A stretch of DNA of 5,760 nucleotides. Source: Verrucomicrobiota bacterium (GTDB taxonomy: Bacteria > Verrucomicrobiota > Verrucomicrobiia > Opitutales > UBA2995). This document shows positions 1-5,533 of the stretch, in pieces; position 1 is the stretch's first letter; the number at the start of each line of letters is the position of its first letter. A program made the position numbers and the translations under genes. The stretch covers positions 1-5,760 of the forward strand of contig JAPUIL010000091.1 in the NCBI GenBank assembly GCA_027297085.1, written 5' to 3'. The notes under the pieces were generated by a model that saw only the letters and a list, made by a program, of their open reading frames with translations, was not told the DNA's origin and did not search any database.

Positions 1-483
1 ACAGGGAGTCCGAAATTAACGATTGCCCATACCCTTTCAAATCGACCCCAACCCCGTCATCAAGAAATGCTGGGCCTCTGTTTAGAAGTTGCACCGCTCG
101 CGGTGAACATAGAGCCGGGTGAAACATTTCATACACTCCGACTCAAAGTCATGAAACGAATTCTGGAAGGTATGCGCCATATGCAGCACATTCCATGGAA
201 TCATTCAGACCAGCCTGTTTATGATGTGATGTTCAATTATTTAAACCCACATTTTGGAAAATTTCACGGAATGGACGTCGAGGCCGAATGGCTCTATCCA
301 GGACACCAGGAGACTAGCTTAACCCTGCAAGTCCAAGAGTTTCGCGAAGATGATATACTTAGGATCGCTTTTGATTTTCGCTGTGATGCCGTTCCAGCGG
401 CGGAGCGAGAACCCTTGATCTCCCAATTTTTTGAGGTTCTGGATAACTTACTGAAAGATTCCGGCCGTAATCTAATTTTATAA
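1..483 (+). CDS. NRPS-type condensation domain protein, C-terminal part (5' end outside window)
   Basis: The frame is open from base 1 to the TAA at 481-483, giving the last 160 residues of a larger protein. The visible part reads like the second half of a condensation (C) domain: an I-A-H-x-L-S-N-R-P segment at about residues 8-16, then LGLCLEVAPLAVNIEPGETF at about 24-43 (equivalent to the family's 'iG.fvNtlplRv...tf' stretch), then D-V-M-F-N-Y at about 75-80 (the family's 'vmfn'). C domains join acyl or aminoacyl groups carried on neighbouring carrier proteins in peptide natural-product synthesis. The catalytic HHxxxDG motif would lie upstream of the window and cannot be checked. An ATG at 67 exists but sits inside the domain, so it is not the start. 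The protein stops almost at once after the domain, with no adenylation, carrier or thioesterase domain following. It is therefore either a stand-alone condensation enzyme or a synthetase ending in a terminal C domain. The family call is fairly sure; the product is unknown. Confidence 0.8.
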   Translation, partial: TGSPKLTIAHTLSNRPQPRHQEMLGLCLEVAPLAVNIEPGETFHTLRLKVMKRILEGMRHMQHIPWNHSDQPVYDVMFNYLNPHFGKFHGMDVEAEWLYPGHQETSLTLQVQEFREDDILRIAFDFRCDAVPAAEREPLISQFFEVLDNLLKDSGRNLIL

Positions 484-502
484 TTTTTAAGCCTTTCCAA
501 CA

Positions 503-693
503 CTAGAGCTGTTTAATCAAAAATGGACGCAAATAGTTAAGACATAATCAGTATTTTGATATCATGGGTAGGGCTTGTTCGCCGTACCGAGGAGTGTAGC
601 GACGACATCACCCACGAGCCGTCTTTATCCCTGCGGTTTTGGCAAAACCGCACTTCCTTCAAATAGCGACTAAATAAAATTAAACTGCTCTAG
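503..693. mobile_element. Probable MITE-like element with terminal inverted repeats and CTAG/TA ends
   Basis: The 15-mer at 503-517 (CTAGAGCTGTTTAAT) is repeated in inverted form at 679-693 (ATTAAACTGCTCTAG) with one mismatch. Similarity between the two ends continues inward at a lower level, to about 20 of 31 positions counted from base 506, mostly with A/T exchanges and a shared CGC core. Both ends carry CTAG. IS630/Tc1-mariner family elements are known to insert at TA, often inside CTAG, and duplicate the TA. Read that way, the element proper is 506-690 (185 bp), flanked by TA at 504-505 and 691-692. No open frame inside could encode a transposase, so it would be non-autonomous. The interior holds a strong palindrome (632-652) and an imperfect stem from about 565 to 614. 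Copies elsewhere in the genome would be needed to prove mobility. Confidence 0.55.
632..652. repeat. Perfect 10-bp palindrome with 1-nt centre inside the MITE-like element
   Basis: TGCGGTTTTG at 632-641 is followed by one G and then CAAAACCGCA at 643-652, an exact inverted repeat. The loop is too small for the full stem to form as RNA, although a shorter stem with the central bases unpaired is possible. There is no T-run on either side, so it is not a standard intrinsic terminator. It lies inside the MITE-like element and may be part of its folding structure or a protein-binding site. Confidence 0.6.
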
Positions 694-737
694 GTTCGAT
701 CGGCTCGTGAGATCTGCATGTGGATCGAGCAAGCTAT

Positions 738-774
738 AAAAAAGAGGCCCGAAATTATTATCCCGAGCCTCTTT
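738..774 (-). terminator. Rho-independent terminator of the DUF6515-like gene
   Basis: On the minus strand an 11-bp stem forms between AAAGAGGCTCG (774 down to 764) and CGGGCCTCTTT (751 down to 741), with one G-U pair and a 12-nt AT-rich loop. It runs directly into a tract of six T residues (743 down to 738). It starts 17 nt past the stop codon at 792. Stem, loop, U-tract and position all fit an intrinsic terminator for the minus-strand gene. Confidence 0.85.
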
Positions 775-791
775 GCTAAAAATCTAAATCC

Positions 792-1598
792 TTAATACTC
801 TCCATCCCAAGGCGGAAGGATCAGTCGATAGCCTTCAGGGATCCTCTGAAAGTATAGGTCGCCTGCTTCGAAGTATTCAACTTCCTTATACCAGACGCTG
901 GTTGCATGAGTTGGCAAAGAACTGGCAACCACACCAACGGGCAGATCCGCCCATACCAAACCGTTTCGTGTGATTTGGAAAAGCTCACCTTCATCAATGA
1001 GATATTCTTCTCCATCCACCCATATGGTTGGGTAGGCATCGTATTTGGAACTGACTGTGCGGGTAGAGTATGTTTCCTGTCTTGGAGCACCCACATAAGG
1101 ATCGGAGACCATAACGTAACCACTGTTATAAGGCCGGTAATAACGACTGCCATAGTTATAATAGGTCAATCCGCCAACGACGAAACTGGTGTATCCTCTC
1201 GGTAGGCTACTGTAGTACCCGCCCCAGGAATCACTGCCGATGCTGATGCTGAAACTCGACCTTGGATAATAGTTCCGGGAGGAATATCGCGAATAGTAGG
1301 AAGGCGTGTAATGTGAATAGTAGGAGGGTGAATGGTGAGAATAGTGGGACCGTGAATAGTAGGAGGGTGTATGGTGCGAATAACTCGACCGTGAGTTATA
1401 CGAGCTATGGGATCGAGAATACCCGCTATTGTGATGTCCTCTCACAGAGACATGCGATCCGCCGTGATGGTTACCCGATGAATAGCTGACACTTACCCGG
1501 GAATGTCCATTCGATCCGGACACTACAGCGGGAATGAGAGCTAGGGGTGTTACCAACGTTACGGTCAACAAAAGAGATTTTAAGGTGAATGTCTTCAT
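792..1598 (-). CDS. Secreted Ser/Tyr/His-rich protein with DUF6515-like C-terminal region
   Basis: This 268-residue protein starts with a Sec-type signal peptide (K2 and K7, hydrophobic core at about 9-26, likely cleavage near V-V-S-G at 25-28), so it should be exported. Residues about 30-115 are low complexity, dominated by S, Y, H, G and R. They contain a 13-residue tandem repeat (SSYSHHTPSYYSR at 71-83, a variant at 84-96, a partial third unit at 97-104). Residues about 130-268 look folded: G-G-L-T-Y-Y at 142-147, Y-R-P-Y-N-S-G-Y-V-M-V at 154-164, a second copy-like strand pair W-V-D-G-E-E-Y-L, and a third ending G-Y-R-L-I-L-P-P. This 'short strand, YY, gYvvv.pP' pattern resembles DUF6515, whose function is unknown. 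The ATG at 1598 is preceded by CAGGA with a 4-nt gap, an acceptable but close ribosome binding site. The gene is divergent from pcm and ends at a strong terminator. Secretion is well supported, the DUF6515 assignment moderately, and the role is unknown. Confidence 0.8.
   Translation of the reverse strand: MKTFTLKSLLLTVTLVTPLALIPAVVSGSNGHSRVSVSYSSGNHHGGSHVSVRGHHNSGYSRSHSSYNSRSSYSHHTPSYYSRSHYSHHSPSYYSHYTPSYYSRYSSRNYYPRSSFSISIGSDSWGGYYSSLPRGYTSFVVGGLTYYNYGSRYYRPYNSGYVMVSDPYVGAPRQETYSTRTVSSKYDAYPTIWVDGEEYLIDEGELFQITRNGLVWADLPVGVVASSLPTHATSVWYKEVEYFEAGDLYFQRIPEGYRLILPPWDGEY
1313..1390 (-). repeat. 39-bp tandem repeat (2 full units plus a diverged third) inside the DUF6515-like gene
   Basis: Units 1313-1351 and 1352-1390 both begin GTGAATAGTAGGAGGGTG on the plus strand and are in phase with the reading frame, giving 13 residues each. 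A more diverged partial third unit lies at about 1289-1312. They encode the S/Y/H/P-rich repeats at residues 71-104. Units of a multiple of three can gain or lose copies without breaking the frame. Confidence 0.8.
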
Positions 1599-1748
1599 TG
1601 TTTCCTGAGGTTAATTGGGTTTTTTGCAAACCAGCTGTTAATTACCCCTAAGCGGGAAAAGTTTCAGGAAATGTGATAAAACCACGCAAACTACTCAAAC
1701 TCAACGTTTTTGATGGGCTTTTCCAACAAACCCTCCTAGCATATCATC
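1599..1748. promoter_or_regulatory. Divergent intergenic region between the DUF6515-like gene and pcm
   Basis: This 150-bp gap must hold the start signals for both divergent genes. On the plus strand, TGTGATAAA at 1672-1680 looks like an extended -10 element for pcm but has no good -35 partner. On the minus strand, the TAATTA around 1639-1644 is a possible -10 for the DUF6515-like gene, also without a clear -35. No operator palindrome stands out. The region is assigned by position; no individual site is certain. Confidence 0.35.
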
Positions 1749-2486
1749 ATGAATGCCTTTGCTCGTTGGGAATTGCAGCTTGGAGTAATATTTTCCCTCT
1801 TAGCTCTTTGTTTTTCCGGTGTTTTTGCGGCAGAGCCCAATACACCAGACTGGAAGGAATTGCGTATGGATATGGTGAAAAAACAAATTCAGCGCCGGGG
1901 CATCAAGGACCCTGCCGTCCTGGAAGCCATGCGTGTAGTAAAAAGACATGAACTCGTGCCCGCTCCCTACCGGAAAAATGCCTACGAGGATCACCCATTG
2001 CCCATAGGGGAAAATCAGACGATCTCCCAACCGTATATCGTAGGACTCATGTCGGAACTACTGCAGGCCGACCCCGGCGACAAAATACTGGAGATCGGAA
2101 CCGGCTCAGGTTATCAGGCGGCAGTGTTGGCAGAAATGGGATTGCACGTATTCTCCATTGAGATCATCGAATCCCTGGCAAAAAGGGCCGAGAAAGACCT
2201 GGCTAGAATCGGTTATCCGGATGTAAGCGTTAAATGGGGGGATGGTTATCAGGGTTGGCCTGAGGAGGCTCCCTTTGATGGGATCATTATAACCGCCGCC
2301 CCCCCACAATTGCCAAAACCGCTGATCGAGCAATTAAAGGTTGGGGGTCGGATTGTAGTTCCGGTAGGCAGGGGAAACCAGGAATTGAATGTCTATACAA
2401 AAAAGAAGAACGGAAAGGTATCTAAAAAAAGAATCATTCCGGTCCGTTTCGTTCCTATGACCGGAAGAGCTCAAGAAGATCCTTAA
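1749..2486 (+). CDS. pcm: Protein-L-isoaspartate O-methyltransferase, exported form
   Basis: The enzyme transfers a methyl group from S-adenosylmethionine to the side-chain carboxylate of L-isoaspartyl residues, which starts their repair to aspartate in aged proteins. Of its 245 residues, 84-101 hold L-P-I-G-E-N-Q-T-I-S-Q-P-Y with the family's active-site TISxP segment. SAM motif I (LEIGTGSGYQAAV) is at 114-126, G-D-G-Y-Q-G-W-P at 164-171, A-P-F-D-x-I-I-I-T-A-A-P at 174-185, and the closing P-V-R-F-V-P-M-T-G at 231-239. Residues 1-28 form a signal peptide (R6, hydrophobic core 11-26, A-x-A-like end at V-F-A-A), so the product should reach the periplasm; cytosolic Pcm such as that of E. coli lacks this. 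ATG 1749 is the first start after an in-frame TAG at 1737, but no Shine-Dalgarno sequence precedes it. An internal ATG at 1866 (M40) is preceded by GGAAGGA and would give 206 residues, close to the usual cytosolic length. The gene is monocistronic as far as visible. The family call is very sure; export is likely. Confidence 0.95.
   Translation: MNAFARWELQLGVIFSLLALCFSGVFAAEPNTPDWKELRMDMVKKQIQRRGIKDPAVLEAMRVVKRHELVPAPYRKNAYEDHPLPIGENQTISQPYIVGLMSELLQADPGDKILEIGTGSGYQAAVLAEMGLHVFSIEIIESLAKRAEKDLARIGYPDVSVKWGDGYQGWPEEAPFDGIIITAAPPQLPKPLIEQLKVGGRIVVPVGRGNQELNVYTKKKNGKVSKKRIIPVRFVPMTGRAQEDP
1852..1868 (+). promoter_or_regulatory. Possible internal ribosome binding site and start codon (M40) of pcm
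   Basis: GGAAGGA at 1852-1858 lies 7 nt before the in-frame ATG at 1866, a better match to a Shine-Dalgarno sequence than anything ahead of the annotated start. Use of this site would yield Pcm without its signal peptide. The same bases encode W-K-E just ahead of the conserved domain, so the match may be a by-product of codon choice. Confidence 0.3.
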
Positions 2487-2570
2487 AATATTTTCGCCAA
2501 AATTGACTGGTGAGATCTCTAGAAAATGTGACACAGAAAGTAGAGACGGTTAGATAGGAAAAGTGAAGGA

Positions 2571-2593
2571 AGGTGTCAGTGTTCAGGTGTCAG
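2571..2593 (+). repeat. Short direct repeat AGGTGTCAG x2
   Basis: AGGTGTCAG occurs at 2571-2579 and again at 2585-2593, a 14-bp period with a TGTTC-type spacer containing a further partial match (TTCAG). Only two units are present and no function is evident. Confidence 0.5.
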
Positions 2594-2776
2594 ATTGAAA
2601 TCGTTATCTTGATCAACAACTCATCCCTCTTCCTCAGGCTAAGCTGAAAGCTTCGATTCGGCGCCCCCAGCGAGGTAGCCCTTCCTAATTTTCCTCTTTC
2701 TCCCACTTTTGGACACTTCCAGCCGCGCCGTGCAGAAGCCTCGCACAAAGGCAGGATCTGGCTTCCAACTTGATCC

Positions 2777-2806
2777 TTGTGGTGAACTGGATGCTGACAA
2801 TATTAT
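2777..2806 (+). promoter_or_regulatory. Weak sigma70-like promoter candidate for the DUF3604 gene
   Basis: TTGTGG at 2777-2782 (3 of 6 matches to the -35 consensus) is followed after 18 nt by TATTAT at 2801-2806 (5 of 6 matches to the -10 consensus). Transcription would start near 2813, leaving a leader of about 37 nt before the ATG at 2850. The placement is sensible but the -35 is poor. Confidence 0.3.
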
Positions 2807-2835
2807 CATCAAGTTCAATACGGGAGAATATTACA

Positions 2836-2842
2836 AAGAGGA
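2836..2842 (+). promoter_or_regulatory. Ribosome binding site that fixes the DUF3604 start at 2850
   Basis: AAGAGGA sits 7 nt before the ATG at 2850. This spacing, together with the lipoprotein signal peptide beginning exactly at that ATG, decides against the longer reading from TTG 2709. Confidence 0.75.
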
Positions 2843-2849
2843 TTCTGTC

Positions 2850-5468
2850 ATGCGTCATTCATTTTTCAAATTCCAACTAGTCTCGATCTTGTTCACTGCA
2901 TTTCTACTCGCAGGATGCGGCGGTGGAGAAGGAGGTCCTTCCTCAAGTTCCACTACGAAAGACACTGGAGACAGCTACCTTGAACCCAGCTTGCGCGCCC
3001 AGGTTCAACAATTGAAGTCCGATGTAAAAAGTACTCCAACCAATCCATCCAATGTTCAGAAACGTGCCAAGGTTCTCCTCGACTGGGGCAATGCGTTTTC
3101 CCTGGCTAAAGGTCCCATTCCGGATGAGCTCACATTGACCACTGCTGTAGGTATATACTCGAATGAGGCGGCTCAACGCGGTCGTATGGTTTACCGCTAC
3201 ATGGATAGCAACATCCATGAGCTCAGTCTTCGCGAAGCAGATCCTAATGCAATCGGTTCTCTGAGGTCTTCAACATCAGGACCATTTCCAGCCGATGGCT
3301 ATGCCACTTTCGAGATGACCTATACGGTCGGCTCACAAGGGATGCACGAGGGCGGCGGTATCCTGGTTGCCAAACACGCATTGAGCAATTATCGACAGTC
3401 TCAATCTGAAAATCCTGCGGCAGATAACTATGTCACTATAAAGTCCTCTAATTCTCAGGCTCGTTTCACCAAGGATACTCACCCGGTAGTTGGTATGTAT
3501 GGAGGTTTCCGCTCATTGGATCCGGCTCCGGTGTTCCGATTGGAGGGTACCGATTTACAAGCGGGTGAAACCGTAACGGTTACCTATGGTGATACTTCAG
3601 GTGGAAGCCCCGGCTATCGCATGCAAAATTACTCGAATAACCGCGCGGCGTTCCCACTTTTCGTCGATCTGGATGGTAGCGATCGATTTCTGACCCTTCC
3701 GATTCAAGCTATAAGAGTTAGCGGCACAGATGTTGCAGGCGTTCATGGATTTGTCCCATCTATAGTAACTCCCGGTGAGCAGTTCACAATGTCAGTTCGG
3801 TTTCAAGACCGCTTTGCTAATCTCGCCCAACCACCCTTTCCGGATTTTGAGATTCTACTAAACGGTGAGCTCTTTCGAACTGTAAATAACGTTTCCGAAG
3901 GCATCGTTCTTTTCAACGACCTGGAATTTACCAAACCTGGAATTTACCGATTCAGTTTCCGCGCGGGTGACATTGAAGGAATAGCGAATCCTATACTGGT
4001 CCAAAACAACCCGACAAACCGTATTTACTGGGGAGACACACACGGCCATTCGGGTATGGCCGAGGGAGCGGGCACAGCCGATGGTTATATGCGCTTTGCC
4101 AGAGACGAAGCACGGCTCGATTACGTAACCCATTCGGAACACGACATCTGGTTGGACGACCGGGAATGGGAGACCTTGAAAGAAAATATCGTAAAGTACT
4201 TCGAGCCCGGAGTTTTCATCCCCTTCTTAGGTTACGAATGGTCTCAGAGCAATGTCTACGGAGGTCACCATAACGTTCTATTTCGTACACCGGAAGATCG
4301 AGTCCGGATTCCAAGACAAACGTATCCAACCCTTTCCCAACTGTACAATGGATTGCGCAACAACCACGATACGGAAGATGTGGTCATCATCCCGCACGCG
4401 CATCAAAATGGTGAATACAGGCAAAGCGATCCGGAAATGGAACACCTGGTTGAAATCATGTCGGGACACGGTACTTTCGAATGGTTTGGACGCATGTATT
4501 TACGACATGGCCATCAGGTGGGTTTCATTGCCGCGTCGGATGATCATTTGGGGCATCCAGGATACTCGGCTCCGCGTTCCTCAGGGATTGCTCAACGTGG
4601 GGGACTGGGTGCGCTTATGGCCCCCGAAAAATCTCGGGATGCTCTGTTCGACGCCATGAAATCACTTTACACCTACGCCACTACCGGTGATCGGATAATT
4701 CTGAACACCGAGGTCAACGGCGCCAGAATGGGCAGTCGAACAGACTATTCGGAAAAAAGAATTATCAAGGGCCGGGTTATCGGCACTGCACCTATCGACA
4801 CCATCAGCGTGATCAAGAACGAAAAGGAAATTTGGACGAAGAATTACCTCACTCCTGTGACCGAAGTGGATGGTCCCCAAAATTTGCAGCTAACTTTCTA
4901 CTCTGATTCCGATCCCTATCATCCAAGGGATAATCCGCGAGGTTGGCGCAACTGGAATGGATCGCTTGAAGTCAAAGGTGGAAAGCTTCTAGAAGCTTCT
5001 CCCACCGATCACGTAAATCCCAATTACCAGTCCTTCAAGATCGATGAGAACAATGCCAACTTGGTTCATTTCCGAAGCCTAACCCGTGGTGATGCGTCTT
5101 CAATCAACCTGGTGGTTGATGACGTTGATCAAGACACAATGGTTTCGGTAAGCCTGAATGCAGCGAATGAGACCGGTGGAGCCCCACAGGTGTTTAGACG
5201 GCATGGGCGAACACCTGCCTGGAACATAAACTTCGCATTAGACCATTTGAACGACCATCATCTCGAAGAGACTCAGGAATTCCAGGCCTGGACAGACAGC
5301 GTAACTTTGAGACGGATAACTGACCAGGGTGTCATGGAGGCAGAGTTTGAGATTACCGACAACGAATCACCGCGCCAAGGAGACTACTATTTTGTCAGAG
5401 TAAAACAGGCGAATGATGCCTATGCCTGGTCCAGTCCAACCTGGGTTGGCGGTTTCGGTCCGAAATGA
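2850..5468 (+). CDS. DUF3604 (PHP-like metallohydrolase) domain lipoprotein
   Basis: This 872-residue protein opens with a lipoprotein signal peptide: R2 and K7, a hydrophobic core, lipobox L-L-A-G-C with C23 as the lipid-modified residue. G24 is not an inner-membrane retention signal, so an outer-membrane location is likely. After a G/S-rich linker, residues about 45-385 form an N-terminal extension, helical at first, then beta-rich and Ig-like just before the core. The core at about 390-615 carries a full set of candidate metal ligands: W-G-D-T-H-G-H-S (H398, H400), H-S-E-H-D (428-432), G-Y-E-W-S (E463) followed by G-G-H-H-N (H473, H474), P-H-A-H-Q-N-G (H516, H518), E535 and H540, and A-S-D-D-H-L-G-H (D564, D565, H566, H569). 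These are the hallmarks of DUF3604, which belongs with PHP-type metal-dependent hydrolases. The beta-rich tail to 872 ends in the family's D-Y-Y-F-V-R-V-x-Q and A-W-S-S-P-x-W-V. The substrate is unknown; a hydrolytic role at the cell surface or in the periplasm is inferred. It stands alone, with no linked transporter or sulfatase visible. Confidence 0.92.
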   Translation: MRHSFFKFQLVSILFTAFLLAGCGGGEGGPSSSSTTKDTGDSYLEPSLRAQVQQLKSDVKSTPTNPSNVQKRAKVLLDWGNAFSLAKGPIPDELTLTTAVGIYSNEAAQRGRMVYRYMDSNIHELSLREADPNAIGSLRSSTSGPFPADGYATFEMTYTVGSQGMHEGGGILVAKHALSNYRQSQSENPAADNYVTIKSSNSQARFTKDTHPVVGMYGGFRSLDPAPVFRLEGTDLQAGETVTVTYGDTSGGSPGYRMQNYSNNRAAFPLFVDLDGSDRFLTLPIQAIRVSGTDVAGVHGFVPSIVTPGEQFTMSVRFQDRFANLAQPPFPDFEILLNGELFRTVNNVSEGIVLFNDLEFTKPGIYRFSFRAGDIEGIANPILVQNNPTNRIYWGDTHGHSGMAEGAGTADGYMRFARDEARLDYVTHSEHDIWLDDREWETLKENIVKYFEPGVFIPFLGYEWSQSNVYGGHHNVLFRTPEDRVRIPRQTYPTLSQLYNGLRNNHDTEDVVIIPHAHQNGEYRQSDPEMEHLVEIMSGHGTFEWFGRMYLRHGHQVGFIAASDDHLGHPGYSAPRSSGIAQRGGLGALMAPEKSRDALFDAMKSLYTYATTGDRIILNTEVNGARMGSRTDYSEKRIIKGRVIGTAPIDTISVIKNEKEIWTKNYLTPVTEVDGPQNLQLTFYSDSDPYHPRDNPRGWRNWNGSLEVKGGKLLEASPTDHVNPNYQSFKIDENNANLVHFRSLTRGDASSINLVVDDVDQDTMVSVSLNAANETGGAPQVFRRHGRTPAWNINFALDHLNDHHLEETQEFQAWTDSVTLRRITDQGVMEAEFEITDNESPRQGDYYFVRVKQANDAYAWSSPTWVGGFGPK

Positions 5469-5510
5469 ATGCAAGAAACAACCCTCAAGCAAAGGAAATG
5501 AATAACCACT

Positions 5511-5533
5511 ACCTCAGCGGGGTGTAATTTTTT
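5511..5533 (+). terminator. Candidate rho-independent terminator after the DUF3604 gene
   Basis: A short stem ACCTC/GGGGT (5511-5515 with 5519-5523, one G-U pair, 3-nt loop) may extend with a bulged U. It is followed by GTAA and six T residues (5528-5533). It begins 42 nt after the stop codon. The position and T-run fit, but the stem is weak. Confidence 0.4.

Larger units (their letters stand above)
2487..2849. other. 363-bp gene-free region between pcm and the DUF3604 lipoprotein gene
   Basis: No convincing gene is seen here. There is no GC-rich stem with a T-run after the pcm stop codon, so pcm transcription has no visible intrinsic terminator. The region contains a pair of 9-bp direct repeats (2571-2593), a weak promoter candidate (2777-2806) and the ribosome binding site of the next gene (2836-2842). 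The DUF3604 frame stays open back to a TAG at 2676, with a TTG at 2709 as a possible far-upstream start. The 47 residues this would add are not signal-like and would bury the lipoprotein signal. Confidence 0.6.

Noticed and set aside
632..652. Intrinsic terminator for the condensation-domain gene
   Set aside because: The palindrome has no following T-run, lies about 150 bp past the stop and sits inside the MITE-like element.
1289..1390. CRISPR-like array
   Set aside because: The repeats are directly adjacent without unique spacers and are in phase with a protein-coding frame.
906..1489. Plus-strand open frames opposite the DUF6515-like gene
   Set aside because: They are antisense to a gene with a signal peptide, a ribosome binding site and a terminator; the 1262-1489 frame only mirrors the 39-bp repeats.
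1673..1951. 92-codon plus-strand frame overlapping the pcm start
   Set aside because: It overlaps the clearly real pcm frame and has no recognisable domain or ribosome binding site.
2709..2849. TTG-initiated N-terminal extension of the DUF3604 protein
   Set aside because: A good ribosome binding site (2836-2842) and a complete lipoprotein signal peptide begin at ATG 2850; the extension has no ribosome binding site and no recognisable content.
2943..3218. Minus-strand frames opposite the DUF3604 gene (also 3858-4142, 4278-4469, 4662-4880)
   Set aside because: All are opposite a strongly supported coding region and show no family features.
4252..4659. 135-codon open frame inside the DUF3604 gene, same strand, other frame
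   Set aside because: It lies wholly inside the catalytic core coding region, has no family resemblance, and its composition follows from the main frame.
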